Below are positions 1-8,193 of a stretch of 64,000 bases of DNA, in pieces. The stretch lies in NCBI GenBank assembly GCA_902785575.1, contig CACZZF010000004.1:62001-126000 (forward strand), written 5' to 3'. Origin of the DNA: an uncultured Bacteroidia bacterium. Lineage in GTDB: Bacteria; Bacteroidota; Bacteroidia; Bacteroidales; UBA932. Both the position numbers and the translations under genes were made by a program. Numbering within the stretch: position 1 is the first letter of the stretch; each line of letters begins with the position of its first letter. The notes beneath the pieces were generated by a model. The model searched no databases, was not told the DNA's origin, and saw only the letters and a program-made list of their open reading frames with translations.

Positions 1-873
1 GGACTTGAGGAAGTGAAGATATTCAAACCTGCCTATGCTGTTGAATATGATTACTTCGATCCGACTCAGCTGAAAGCGACGCTGGAGCTGAAAGAGTTTG
101 ATGGTTTGTATTTCGCCGGCCAGGTAAATGGTACGACTGGTTATGAGGAAGCGGCTGCCCAGGGCCTGATGGCTGGCATCAACGCAGCGTTAAAAATACA
201 AGAAAAAGAGCCTTTTATTCTGCGGAGAGACGAATCGTATATCGGTGTTTTGATAGATGATTTAATTACCAAAGGAGTGGATGAACCTTATCGAATGTTC
301 ACCTCCAGAGCGGAATATAGAATACTTCTAAGGCAGGACAACGCAGATTTTCGTCTTACGGAAAAATCTTTCAATCTTGGTCTGGCTTCGGAAAAGCGTT
401 ACACAAATATGGCCTCCAAGCGCTCCCAGGTGGATGTTTTGAGAGATTGGTGTTACACGACTAAAGTTCGAGCCGCTGATGTGAATCCCTATTTGGAATC
501 ATGTGGCTCTACCCCCTTAACCGATTCCAAAAAGGTCGCGGAATTGGCTGCGAGACCGGAGACAAACCTTTCTGAATTGTTAAAAATTGTTCCACGTGGA
601 ACAATTTATCCGAAAGAAGTTGTTGAGGCCGTAGAGATTGAAATTAAGTATAAAGGCTATATTGAGCGAGAAAAAGCTGTTGCGGAGAAAATCTCAAGAC
701 TTGAAAATCTTAAGATTCCCGAGGGATTTAACTTTGATGGTATTCCTGGATTATCTATAGAATGTCGTCAGAAATTCAACCGTTACCAACCTCGCACGAT
801 CGCACAAGCCTCCCGTATATCCGGAGTCTCCCCTTCTGACATATCCATTCTCCTTGTCTACTTCGGCCGCTAG
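1..873 (+). CDS. mnmG: MnmG (GidA), tRNA uridine-5-carboxymethylaminomethyl modification enzyme, C-terminal part
   Basis: The reading frame is open from the first base of the window, so the gene is cut by the window edge and about 290 C-terminal residues are visible. With MnmE, MnmG uses FAD and methylenetetrahydrofolate to place the (carboxymethyl)aminomethyl group on U34 of certain tRNAs. Diagnostic stretches are [10 protein letters not shown], the FAD-site motif [18 protein letters not shown], and [21 protein letters not shown]. The C-terminal helical MnmE-contact domain follows and ends with [18 protein letters not shown]. The stop codon TAG is the first three bases of an intergenic palindromic repeat. 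A parS-like palindrome lies inside the gene and encodes VPRGT. The gene converges on ruvA. Confidence 0.97.
   Translation, partial: GLEEVKIFKPAYAVEYDYFDPTQLKATLELKEFDGLYFAGQVNGTTGYEEAAAQGLMAGINAALKIQEKEPFILRRDESYIGVLIDDLITKGVDEPYRMFTSRAEYRILLRQDNADFRLTEKSFNLGLASEKRYTNMASKRSQVDVLRDWCYTTKVRAADVNPYLESCGSTPLTDSKKVAELAARPETNLSELLKIVPRGTIYPKEVVEAVEIEIKYKGYIEREKAVAEKISRLENLKIPEGFNFDGIPGLSIECRQKFNRYQPRTIAQASRISGVSPSDISILLVYFGR
584..607. promoter_or_regulatory. parS-like ParB binding site 1
   Basis: This is a perfect 24 bp palindrome whose core is TTGTTCCACGTGGAACAA, at 587-604. The central 16 bases (588-603) match the chromosomal parS sequence known from several bacteria. It lies inside mnmG and encodes VPRGT in frame. 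Function as a ParB nucleation site is inferred from sequence identity and from a second copy 2 kb away. Confidence 0.75.
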
Positions 874-961
874 ATTCTTCGCTGCTCAGATTCTTCGCTT
901 CGCTCAGAATGACAATTAGTTGCTTCGTTGCGATAGATTCTTCGCTTCGCTCAGAATGACA
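871..961. repeat. Cluster of three palindromic intergenic repeats
   Basis: Three copies of one short repeat follow each other behind mnmG. The first (871-889) is truncated, and its TAG is the mnmG stop codon. Full copies lie at 888-914 and 935-961 and share the core TTCTTCGCTTCGCTCAGAA. The unit begins AGATTC and ends AATGACA. It is partly self-complementary, so it can form a small hairpin on either strand. The same family recurs throughout the first 35 kb. Confidence 0.85.
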
Positions 962-970
962 GGTACGACA

Positions 971-1002
971 TGTCATCCTGAGGCATTTATGCCGAAGGAT
1001 CT
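971..1002. repeat. Palindromic repeat, variant copy
   Basis: This is a diverged, opposite-orientation copy of the same repeat family. It starts TGTCATCCTGAGG and ends CCGAAGGATCT. The centre is replaced by the inverted repeat GGCATTTATGCC. It sits immediately beside the ruvA stop codon. Confidence 0.7.
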
Positions 1003-1003
1003 A

Positions 1004-1594
1004 CTACATCATCTGAAGGGCAGACTTGATAATCTGCTCGACTTTCGCATTGGGGTTGGCTTTGAGAATAGCCTGGATCGCTTTGTTGACAGCCGGCTTG
1101 GCGAAGCCGAGCATAACGAGAGCCCTGGACGCTTCCTCTACAATCTCGCTGCGAGCGGCGCCACCAAACAGTTCTGAGGAATCAGCACCTTCTCCCTTGA
1201 CGACCTTGTCTTTGAGTTCTATTATAAGCCTCTGCGCGCTCTTTACTCCTATGCCCTTGACACTCTTGATCCTGGCCACATCTTCAGACAGGATAGCCTG
1301 ACGTATCTCTTCTGCCGATAGCGAAGAAAGCATCATTCTGGCGGAAGATACACCGATTCCTGAGACACTGATGAGCAACTCAAACAATTCCCGCTCGTCT
1401 TTCGTGGCGAAGCCATAATAATCTTCCACGTCCTCCCGGAGATAATGGAAAATATAAATTTTAGCTTCTTTCTTCTCTTGTAGCGCCTGGTAGGTCTGCA
1501 GAGAAATCAAAATACTATAGCCGATACCGTTGTTCTCAAGTACAAGTTCCGCGGGAGATAGTTCTGTTATTGTCCCTTTGATGTAGTCGATCAT
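1004..1594 (-). CDS. ruvA: Holliday junction branch migration protein RuvA
   Basis: RuvA tetramers bind four-way DNA junctions and recruit the RuvB motor in recombinational repair. The protein is about 196 residues, the usual family length. It has the N-terminal OB-fold (MIDYIKGTITEL...NNGIGYSI). Tandem helix-hairpin-helix motifs follow (LLISVSGIGVSSARMML and IKSVKGIGVKSAQRLI), then the C-terminal RuvB-contacting domain (ASRALVMLGF). I chose the ATG at 1594 giving MIDYIKG, as in relatives; a TTG two codons upstream is possible. It is divergent from sufS across about 70 bp and converges on mnmG with only repeats in between. Confidence 0.97.
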   Translation of the reverse strand: MIDYIKGTITELSPAELVLENNGIGYSILISLQTYQALQEKKEAKIYIFHYLREDVEDYYGFATKDERELFELLISVSGIGVSSARMMLSSLSAEEIRQAILSEDVARIKSVKGIGVKSAQRLIIELKDKVVKGEGADSSELFGGAARSEIVEEASRALVMLGFAKPAVNKAIQAILKANPNAKVEQIIKSALQMM

Positions 1595-1611
1595 GATCAA
1601 TAATTTCTTCT

Positions 1612-1639
1612 CAAATATACAAATGATTTATTAAATTTG
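1612..1639. promoter_or_regulatory. Candidate divergent promoter -7 boxes (ruvA and sufS)
   Basis: TATATTTG on the minus strand (1612-1619) and TAAATTTG on the plus strand (1632-1639) both fit the Bacteroidota -7 consensus TAnnTTTG. They lie 18-24 bp from the two divergent start codons. Neither has a clear TTTG at -33, so the call is tentative. Confidence 0.45.
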
Positions 1640-1663
1640 TATGATATACAGGATTGAAGTCAG

Positions 1664-2896
1664 ATGAGGATCCAGGACATAAGAAAGATGTTTCCAGCGC
1701 TGTCCCAGACGGTGTACGGGAAGCCTCTGGTGTATTTTGACAACGCCGCTACAGCTCAGCGTCCGGAAAGTGTCGTTAGGCAAATGGAAAGCCTCGCATT
1801 GGGGACTAACGCTAATATCCATCGTGCTGTCCACAAACTTGCGGCTGACGCCACCGAGGAATATGAAAGCACCCGCGAGGTGGTACGTGAATATATTAAC
1901 GCCGGCTCCAGGAAAGAAATTATATTCACTTCAGGCACAACGGGTTCCATTAATTTGGTCGCATTTTCTTTCGGCGAGGTTTTCGTCGGCGAAGGAGATG
2001 AGATAATCGTTACAGAAGAGGAGCACCATTCGAATATAGTTCCTTGGCAGATGCTCTGCCAGAGAAAGGGAGCGACACTTAAAGTCCTTGGCGTGGACGA
2101 TGAGGGCCATCTTAAAGTTAACGAGCTTGAGAACCTGATCACCGACCGGACAAAGCTTGTCGCCGTGACTCATATTTCCAATGTCCTTGGAATAATTAAT
2201 CCTGTTAAAGAGATTGTAAATATTTGTCACTCAAAGGGTTGCCCTGTTTTGGTGGACGGGGCACAAGGGATTGTCCACGAAAATGTCGATGTGCAAGATC
2301 TTGACTGCGATTTCTATGCTTTTTCGGGACATAAGATATATGCGGCAACCGGTACCGGTATCCTTTACGGAAAAGAGAAATGGCTCGAGCGTATGGTTCC
2401 TTATCAGGGTGGCGGAGAGATGATCCAAAACGTGAGTTTTTCCGGCACGACGTACGCACCGCTGCCTGGAAAATTTGAGGCAGGAACACAAAATATTAAC
2501 GCCGTTCCGACGCTAAAGGCTGCGATTGATTTTTTGAAGTTGTTAAAAGATAGCGAGTTACAAGGAGAAATAAAGCATGTGGAGGAGTATCTGGAGAAAT
2601 CCTTCGCTTCGCTTAGGGTGACAATGGGAATCAAAACATTTGGCGTTCCACGTGGAACAGAGAGCAAAGCTCCGATATATTCTTTTGTTGTGGAAGGTGC
2701 CCACCATGAAGATTTGGCGCTGATCCTTGACAAGATGGGAATAGCAGTCAGGTCGGGCCAGATGTGTGCCGAGCCGCTAATGGATCGCTTTGGAGTCACC
2801 GGAATGCTACGTGTCTCGTTGGCCCCTTACAACACTATCGAGGAAGTGGAATACTTTGTTAAAGCCCTTGAAAAGGCAGTGAAGATGTTGGTTTAA
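1664..2896 (+). CDS. sufS: Cysteine desulfurase SufS
   Basis: This PLP enzyme takes sulfur from cysteine for Fe-S cluster assembly. It has 410 residues, typical for group II desulfurases. K224 in FSGHKIYAATGTG is the expected PLP lysine, and C368 in RSGQMCAEP is the expected persulfide cysteine. N-terminal YFDNAATAQRP and the THISNVLGI stretch are family hallmarks. The next gene, a SufE-DUF59 fusion starting 10 bp downstream, is the likely sulfur acceptor. sufBCD are not in this window. Two unusual sequence elements are embedded in the C-terminal lobe: a palindromic repeat encoding about residues 312-320, and a parS-like site encoding VPRGT at residues 328-332. Both fall in a variable region before the RAPIYSF-like strand. 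Confidence 0.97.
   Translation: MRIQDIRKMFPALSQTVYGKPLVYFDNAATAQRPESVVRQMESLALGTNANIHRAVHKLAADATEEYESTREVVREYINAGSRKEIIFTSGTTGSINLVAFSFGEVFVGEGDEIIVTEEEHHSNIVPWQMLCQRKGATLKVLGVDDEGHLKVNELENLITDRTKLVAVTHISNVLGIINPVKEIVNICHSKGCPVLVDGAQGIVHENVDVQDLDCDFYAFSGHKIYAATGTGILYGKEKWLERMVPYQGGGEMIQNVSFSGTTYAPLPGKFEAGTQNINAVPTLKAAIDFLKLLKDSELQGEIKHVEEYLEKSFASLRVTMGIKTFGVPRGTESKAPIYSFVVEGAHHEDLALILDKMGIAVRSGQMCAEPLMDRFGVTGMLRVSLAPYNTIEEVEYFVKALEKAVKMLV
2599..2623. repeat. Palindromic repeat inside sufS
   Basis: The core CCTTCGCTTCGCTTAGGGTG is a diverged copy of the intergenic repeat family, located in frame within sufS. It encodes residues close to SFASLRVT. Confidence 0.65.
2644..2659. promoter_or_regulatory. 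parS-like ParB binding site 2
   Basis: The sequence CGTTCCACGTGGAACA contains a perfect 14 bp palindrome at 2645-2658. It matches the core of the site at 588-603 in 15 of 16 positions. It lies in sufS and again reads VPRGT in frame. Confidence 0.7.
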
Positions 2897-2906
2897 AACA
2901 GGAAGA

Positions 2907-3674
2907 ATGAATACTCTTGAAGAAGCCAAGAAGGCAGTTATAGAAGACTTCTCGATGTACGATGAGTGGCTCGACAAATATGAGTACCTCATCGAACTCG
3001 GAAAGAACCTTGAACCATATCCCGAAGAAAACAAGACCGATGACAAGTTGATAAAGGGCTGCCAATCAAGAGTTTGGCTTGACTCTAAGCTTGAAGACGG
3101 CAAGGTTTTCTTCAAGGCTGACAGCGACGCCATAATCACAAAGGGAATTATCTCGCTTTTGATCAGTGTCTATTCAGGCAGGACTCCGGAAGAGATCGCG
3201 GGAGATGATTTCGGTTTCATCGGTGAGATTGGCCTCAAAGAGAACCTTTCCCCGACCAGGGCAAACGGTCTGGTTTCAATGATTGAAAAAATCAAGGATT
3301 TGGCTACTGAAAGCATCTCAAAAGATGACGTTCTGACTGCGGAGGATGCCAAGGAATTGGCGCCTCTATATGATAATGTCGTGATGGCCCTGAAGCAAGT
3401 TTATGACCCGGAGATCCCGGTCAACATTTACGATCTCGGCCTCATTTACGAATTGATTATCAACAAAAAACACGAGGCATTCATCAAGATGACATTCACC
3501 GCCCCGACCTGCCCCATGGCTGACGAGGTCCTGGCTGAAGTCAAGGCGAATGTCTCGGATGTTCCAGGCATAACTGCCTGTGAGGTTGAATTGACCTTCG
3601 AGCCGCCATGGGATCAGTCGATGCTTTCAGATGAGGCTCGGCTGGAACTCGGGTTGGATGATATCAGTAAATAA
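2907..3674 (+). CDS. SufE-like sulfur acceptor fused to a DUF59/SufT (MIP18) domain
   Basis: The 255-residue protein has two recognisable parts. Residues 1 to about 135 are SufE-like, with the persulfide-accepting cysteine expected at C52 in KGCQSRVWL. Residues from about 150 to the end are a DUF59/MIP18 domain, recognised by LKQVYDPEIPVNIYDLGLIY and TAPTCPMADEVLAEVK. SufE enhances SufS and passes sulfur to SufBCD, and DUF59 proteins act in cluster maturation or delivery. In related organisms these are usually two separate short genes, so a single polypeptide is notable. It lies 10 bp behind sufS, which supports co-transcription. An in-frame fusion is clear because no stop lies between the domains. 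Confidence 0.93.
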   Translation: MNTLEEAKKAVIEDFSMYDEWLDKYEYLIELGKNLEPYPEENKTDDKLIKGCQSRVWLDSKLEDGKVFFKADSDAIITKGIISLLISVYSGRTPEEIAGDDFGFIGEIGLKENLSPTRANGLVSMIEKIKDLATESISKDDVLTAEDAKELAPLYDNVVMALKQVYDPEIPVNIYDLGLIYELIINKKHEAFIKMTFTAPTCPMADEVLAEVKANVSDVPGITACEVELTFEPPWDQSMLSDEARLELGLDDISK

Positions 3675-3707
3675 CGGAAACAATTGATAACCACATATTT
3701 TAACACG

Positions 3708-4715
3708 ATGAAAAAGACACTTTTACTGATAGCGATAATCCTCCTTGCGGGATGTTCAAAACCCTCGGGAATCAATTTCATTATGGAGACTGACATCGGG
3801 AACGATGTGGACGACGCCCTGGCGATGGACTTACTTTACAAGTACCACGAAGCGGGCCAAATCAACCTGCTTTGTGTGTGCGTCAACAAGGAAGGACCGG
3901 CTCCAGGAGAGTTCGTGGACATTCTCAACACTTGGTATGGCCATCCTGATATCCCCATAGGAATCATACGAAAGGGAGCTTTCTGTGAAAACGATGGTGT
4001 AAACTACGCCAAGGCGGTGGTCAATCTTAAAGATGACAACGGGAAACCATTGTTTGCCAGGACTTTAAAAGAATATGACACCCTACCGGAAGCCGTTGAA
4101 CTCTACAGGAAAATCCTTTCAAAAGCGAAAGACAAGTCTGTCACTATCGCATCCGTGGGGTTCTCTACAAACCTTGCCAGGCTTCTTGAGACAGGTCCGG
4201 ATAAATATTCCAAATTGGACGGTAAGGCGCTTGTGGAGAAAAAGGTCAAGTTGCTCGTCACAATGGCTGGGCAAGTCTCTGATCCTGAGTATCACGAATA
4301 TAATATTGTCCGAGACATCCCTGCCGCCCAGAAGGTGTTTTCAGCGTGGCCTACTCCGATAGTCACATCCCCGTTTGATGTCGGATGTGCGGTAAAGTAT
4401 CCCGCGACTAGTATTGAGAACGATTTCGCTTGGGCAGGTCCCCATCCTATGATCGAGGCTTACAAAGCGTATAAGCAAATGCCTTATGACAGAGAGACTT
4501 GGGATCCGACCGCCGTACTTTATGCGGTGGAAGGGGACAAATGGTTTAATGTCTCTGAGCCGGGACTCATCAAAGTGACTGACGAGGGAGGTACCATATT
4601 CACACCATCCAATGATGGCACAAGGCGATATCTCACCATTGATAATGCCCAGGCAGATGCGATCAGGAAGCATTTCATTGAGATTATCACCACTCCTCCC
4701 GCAAATAGGAAATAG
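3708..4715 (+). CDS. Nucleoside hydrolase-like lipoprotein
   Basis: The 335-residue protein begins with a lipoprotein signal ending in LLAGCS, so it should be membrane-anchored and exported. After it, ETDIGNDVDDALAM is the aspartate cluster (DxDxxxDD) that binds the catalytic calcium in the inosine-uridine nucleoside N-ribohydrolase family. These enzymes cleave the N-glycosidic bond to free base and ribose. I chose ATG 3708, which gives a clean signal peptide; a TTG 24 bp upstream would add an odd leader. A ribokinase gene follows after about 33 bp, then an ADP-ribosylglycohydrolase. Substrate cannot be told from the sequence, and it could be a nucleoside-hydrolase relative with another role. 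Confidence 0.85.
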   Translation: MKKTLLLIAIILLAGCSKPSGINFIMETDIGNDVDDALAMDLLYKYHEAGQINLLCVCVNKEGPAPGEFVDILNTWYGHPDIPIGIIRKGAFCENDGVNYAKAVVNLKDDNGKPLFARTLKEYDTLPEAVELYRKILSKAKDKSVTIASVGFSTNLARLLETGPDKYSKLDGKALVEKKVKLLVTMAGQVSDPEYHEYNIVRDIPAAQKVFSAWPTPIVTSPFDVGCAVKYPATSIENDFAWAGPHPMIEAYKAYKQMPYDRETWDPTAVLYAVEGDKWFNVSEPGLIKVTDEGGTIFTPSNDGTRRYLTIDNAQADAIRKHFIEIITTPPANRK

Positions 4716-4748
4716 TTCAGAATAAGACAATTAAAACTAATAATCAAT

Positions 4749-5654
4749 ATGAATGGAAAGATTCTGGTGATAGGCAGCACCAATACCGACATGACCGCCT
4801 TTTGCGGAAAGATGCCTGCTCCCGGAGAGACCGTCCTCGGAAATGATTTCGTCATGGGCCCAGGAGGCAAGGGTGCCAATCAAGCCGTGGCCGCGAAAAG
4901 GCTTGGTGGCGACGTGAAATTCATCTGCAAGGTGGGCGATGACATTTTCGGAGAAAACACGATCCGCCATTTTCGTGAGGAAGGACTCGACCCGGCGGGG
5001 GTGATGATCTCATCCAGGCCTTCAGGCGTGGCTCTCATTACTGTTGATGAAAGCGCCGAGAATTGCATTGTGGTAGCCTCTGGGGCCAATAATGATTATA
5101 CGGAGGAGGATATCCGTTCCTGCAAGGATGCGATTGATGAGTGCGACATTTTGCTGATGCAGCTGGAGATTCCCGTTCCGGCGGTACTTGAGGCGGCCAA
5201 ACTAGCGCACGAGGCAGGAAAGACCGTGGTCTTGAACCCTGCTCCCGCGATTGATTTACCGGATGAGATATTCCGCCACATTTCCCTATTCATTCCGAAC
5301 CAGCACGAGTTGGCTAAATATTCGGGAATGCCCGTGAACGGAGAGGAAACCGCCGCTGAGGCCGCTAAAGCGATGATGTCCAAGGGCGTGGGAAGGCTGA
5401 TAGTGACGATGGGAAGCAAGGGATCGCTGGTCTGTCAGGAAGATGGGACCGCCTTCGTCCCCGCACACAAAGTCAAAGCGGTTGATACCACAGGAGCAGG
5501 AGATTGCTATTGCGGGGCTCTTTGCGTGGCCCTCTCAGAGGGGAAAGACCTTATGGATGCCGCGGCATTCGCTACAAAAGCGGCAGCGCTCGCTGTACAG
5601 AGGGCCGGAGCGCAGGTGGCGATGCCATATCGAGAGGAAGTATCTGACAAATAA
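4749..5654 (+). CDS. rbsK: Ribokinase
   Basis: This PfkB-family sugar kinase has 301 residues and no signal peptide, so it is cytoplasmic. The N-terminal signature reads GSTNTDMTAF, with GPGGKGANQAVAAKRLGG further on. The C-terminal DTTGAGDCYCGAL carries the catalytic aspartate and anion hole. Ribokinases phosphorylate ribose to ribose 5-phosphate. Its position between an exported nucleoside hydrolase and an exported ADP-ribosylglycohydrolase fits use of released ribose. No ribose transporter is next to it. Another PfkB sugar kinase specificity is possible, but the residues around the substrate site resemble RbsK. Confidence 0.92.
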   Translation: MNGKILVIGSTNTDMTAFCGKMPAPGETVLGNDFVMGPGGKGANQAVAAKRLGGDVKFICKVGDDIFGENTIRHFREEGLDPAGVMISSRPSGVALITVDESAENCIVVASGANNDYTEEDIRSCKDAIDECDILLMQLEIPVPAVLEAAKLAHEAGKTVVLNPAPAIDLPDEIFRHISLFIPNQHELAKYSGMPVNGEETAAEAAKAMMSKGVGRLIVTMGSKGSLVCQEDGTAFVPAHKVKAVDTTGAGDCYCGALCVALSEGKDLMDAAAFATKAAALAVQRAGAQVAMPYREEVSDK

Positions 5655-5665
5655 TTATTAAGAAT

Positions 5666-7222
5666 ATGAAAACGCTCAGAGTATCAATCATTTCCGTAGC
5701 TGTAATCGCCTTGTTGGCATGCGCTTGTGGGGAAAAAGCCGAAAAAACTACCCTTCCGGCAGAGGTGACCTTGTCAAAAGAGAAACTCATGGACAAAATC
5801 AAAGGCGGCTGGGCCGGACAGATGATAGGTTGTACCTATGGAGGTCCTACAGAGTTCGTTTACAGTACTTTGATCAACGACAATATTCCCATTGAATGGC
5901 CTGAGCACAGGATACAATGGTACTATGACAAGATTCCTGGGCTGTATGATGACATCTATATGGACCTTACTTTCGTGGAAGTTTTTGAGAAAGAGGGTCT
6001 TGACGCTCCGATAGAGAGTTTCGCCAAAGCCTTCTCTACCGCAGAGTATCCTCTGTGGCACGCCAATCAAGCCGCCAGGAATAACATCCAAAACGGTATT
6101 ATGCCACCTGAATCCGGCTACTGGAAAAACAACCCTCATGCCGATGATATCGACTTCCAGATCGAGGCTGACTACGCCGGAATCATGGCTCCCGGAATGC
6201 CTAACGCCGCCGTTCATTTCACCGATGAGATTGGGCACATGATGAACTATGGAGATGGCTGGTATGGAGGTGTGTATGTCGCCGCCATGTATTCCCTCGC
6301 CTTTGTCTCTGATGACGTGGAATTCATTGTTTCCGAGGCTCTTAAGACTATTCCTAAAGAGAGCAAGTACTACCAGTGCATGGCGGATGTGATAGAGTGG
6401 CATAAGCAGTATCCGGACAACTGGGAGTTGACCTGGGCCAGAGTCGAGCGCAAATGGGGCTTTGATATCGGCTGCTCCGAGGGTGCTTTCGGCACCACTA
6501 ACATCGACGCCTTGATCAATAGCGCCTACATCATCATGGGTCTCCTTTACGGGGAAGGTGATTTCTATAAGACAATCGATGTCTCGACTCGTTGCGGAAA
6601 GGATTCTGACTGCAACCCGGCTTCCTCTGGAGGTATCCTGGGAGTTATCCTTGGTTATGAAGGGATTCCGGATTATTGGAAGAAAGGCATGTCGGAGGTT
6701 GAGGACAGGAATCTGGCCTACACGGACATCTCTATGAACAAGACTTATCAGATGTCCTTCAACCAAGCTCTTAAGGTTATTGAGAGATATGACGGAAAGG
6801 TCGGAGATAGTGATGTCACGATTAAGGTGCAGACCCCTGAGGCGGTTCGCCTGGAGCAAGGGTTTGAGGGTCACTGGCCGATCAAGAGAGTCGAGATCAG
6901 AAAGCAGATAGCTGATTGTGGCGAGCAGGAGTTCAACGGCAAGGGAGTCGTGTTCACTTATCTTATGCCGATGGACAAGAGAGACGCTCCGACTGGCTAT
7001 GTCGCTGAGGTTGAGGTATATCTCGACGGCGCTCTGGACCAGACGGTGAAACTCCCCGCCGACAACAACAGCCGTAGGCTCGACCTCTATTTCAAGTATG
7101 ATCTTCCTCTCGGGAATCACAAGGTCTCCTTCAAGGTCAAGAATCCTGACAAGGCCCATCCCGTTGAGGTCCGCTCCATGATCATCTACTCCGACAAGCC
7201 CGCCCCGATTCAGCACCAGTAG
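5666..7222 (+). CDS. ADP-ribosylglycohydrolase family lipoprotein
   Basis: The 518-residue protein has a lipoprotein-type signal (ALLACACGEK, acylated Cys at 19 or 21). The domain starts at DKIKGGWAGQMIGCTYGGPTE, typical of the ADP-ribosylglycohydrolase (DraG/ARH) fold. Metal-ligand motifs are YDDIYMDLTF near the start and GKDSDCNPASSGGILG, which corresponds to the usual DTD motif but reads DSD. The family removes ADP-ribose from proteins or small molecules, but many exported Bacteroidota members are uncharacterised. A C-terminal region of roughly 120 residues (from about 395) looks like a beta-sandwich. It is the third gene of the ribose trio and ends just before a repeat and a terminator. 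Confidence 0.85.
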   Translation: MKTLRVSIISVAVIALLACACGEKAEKTTLPAEVTLSKEKLMDKIKGGWAGQMIGCTYGGPTEFVYSTLINDNIPIEWPEHRIQWYYDKIPGLYDDIYMDLTFVEVFEKEGLDAPIESFAKAFSTAEYPLWHANQAARNNIQNGIMPPESGYWKNNPHADDIDFQIEADYAGIMAPGMPNAAVHFTDEIGHMMNYGDGWYGGVYVAAMYSLAFVSDDVEFIVSEALKTIPKESKYYQCMADVIEWHKQYPDNWELTWARVERKWGFDIGCSEGAFGTTNIDALINSAYIIMGLLYGEGDFYKTIDVSTRCGKDSDCNPASSGGILGVILGYEGIPDYWKKGMSEVEDRNLAYTDISMNKTYQMSFNQALKVIERYDGKVGDSDVTIKVQTPEAVRLEQGFEGHWPIKRVEIRKQIADCGEQEFNGKGVVFTYLMPMDKRDAPTGYVAEVEVYLDGALDQTVKLPADNNSRRLDLYFKYDLPLGNHKVSFKVKNPDKAHPVEVRSMIIYSDKPAPIQHQ

Positions 7223-7280
7223 ATGCTCGGTCCCGAGCGGTGGTTCGGCTCCGCTCACCAACCGGGCCGAAGGGCCAACC

Positions 7281-7307
7281 TGTCATCCTGAGCGCAGCGA
7301 AGGATCT
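7281..7307. repeat. Palindromic intergenic repeat
   Basis: Copy of the repeat family in the opposite orientation, with core CATCCTGAGCGCAGCGAAGG. It sits between the ADP-ribosylglycohydrolase gene and its terminator. Confidence 0.8.
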
Positions 7308-7315
7308 GAAAACGA

Positions 7316-7344
7316 AAAGGTTCCGAGATAATCCCGGAACCTTT
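7316..7344. terminator. Bidirectional intrinsic terminator
   Basis: AAAGGTTCCG at 7316-7325 pairs perfectly with CGGAACCTTT at 7335-7344 across a 9-base loop. The A/T-rich ends serve both strands. It lies between convergent genes ending at 7222 (plus) and 7383 (minus). Confidence 0.75.
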
Positions 7345-7382
7345 GTTAATAATGGAAAAACCCCAACAAAAAACAAGGATTA

Positions 7383-7994
7383 TCAAATATCACTTTTATA
7401 TAAGAAAATGTAATCAAGATGGATTATCCCTTCTTTTATGCTTGCGGTGCTATTGTCGTAGATTTTAGCCGTTCCAGAAACTAAATAATGTGAAGATTCT
7501 TCAGAGGAGCTATTTAGAAACTCAATGTGTAAGCTATCCATTTCGAACGGGCAGACTTTCTCAAATTCATACTCCGGCTTTGCAATTTGAATATCTTTAT
7601 TCTTAAAATGAACTCCTTGATTATCAATAATATAAGTAGTGAATATACTACATCCTGACGACCAAAGCTTTCCTGGCCTCGTCTCTTGAACAATTGGTAA
7701 TCGGGCGTAAACACGTCCTTGATAATCAAGAGCGTTTTTTGTGGAGGAGTATAAATACCAGTTATCCTCAAAGCCGCCCCATTGGCGGAACTCTTTTAAC
7801 AAGTCGCAAGTCTTTTCGCCATCATTATTGATATCGATAGGGTCTCCTTCCCAAAGAAATTCAACCAGTTGATATTTTCCACTGACTTGGCTGAGCAATT
7901 CGTCCCTATATTCCGGGACAGGTGTCTTCTCACACGAAATCAAGACTAAAAGATGTGCTCCAATAATGGAGAGGAAATAAAAGAATCTTTTCAT
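7383..7994 (-). CDS. Hypothetical lipoprotein
   Basis: I do not recognise this 203-residue protein. It starts MKRFFYFLSIIG and has a lipobox-like LVLISCEK, so it is probably exported and lipid-anchored. The mature part is rich in aromatic and acidic residues, has two further cysteines, and looks like a small beta-rich domain (for example SGKYQLVEFLWEGD). ATG 7994 was preferred over a TTG two codons upstream. The gene is a single unit between two terminators. Its AT content is higher than that of its neighbours, which may indicate a lineage-specific or acquired gene. Confidence 0.7.
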   Translation of the reverse strand: MKRFFYFLSIIGAHLLVLISCEKTPVPEYRDELLSQVSGKYQLVEFLWEGDPIDINNDGEKTCDLLKEFRQWGGFEDNWYLYSSTKNALDYQGRVYARLPIVQETRPGKLWSSGCSIFTTYIIDNQGVHFKNKDIQIAKPEYEFEKVCPFEMDSLHIEFLNSSSEESSHYLVSGTAKIYDNSTASIKEGIIHLDYIFLYKSDI

Positions 7995-8106
7995 AAACAA
8001 TTATATAATACTGTTAATACTGTCATTTTTTTTCGCTGCAAAGTTCGCTAGATCGTACAGAATAAAAGCAGAATTGGGGTGAAATAGCGTGACCGAAAAT
8101 AATGAC

Positions 8107-8142
8107 AAAAACGGCCCTGAGGGTGTTTCTGGGGCCGTTTTT
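8107..8142. terminator. Strong intrinsic terminator
   Basis: AAAAACGGCCC at 8107-8117 pairs exactly with GGGCCGTTTTT at 8132-8142, giving an 11 bp stem with a U-run on either strand. It lies downstream of the leftward gene ending at 8194 and insulates the lipoprotein gene below it. Confidence 0.85.
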
Positions 8143-8193
8143 ACGGTTATATCACGGCTATGGCGTGACCGTGACGAGAGGTAGATTGATAAT

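Noticed and set aside
5774..7261. Long open frame of 495 codons on the minus strand opposite the ADP-ribosylglycohydrolase gene
   Set aside because: It lies fully antisense to a gene with clear domain motifs. Its product has no signal peptide or recognisable motif, and it arises from codon bias of the real gene.
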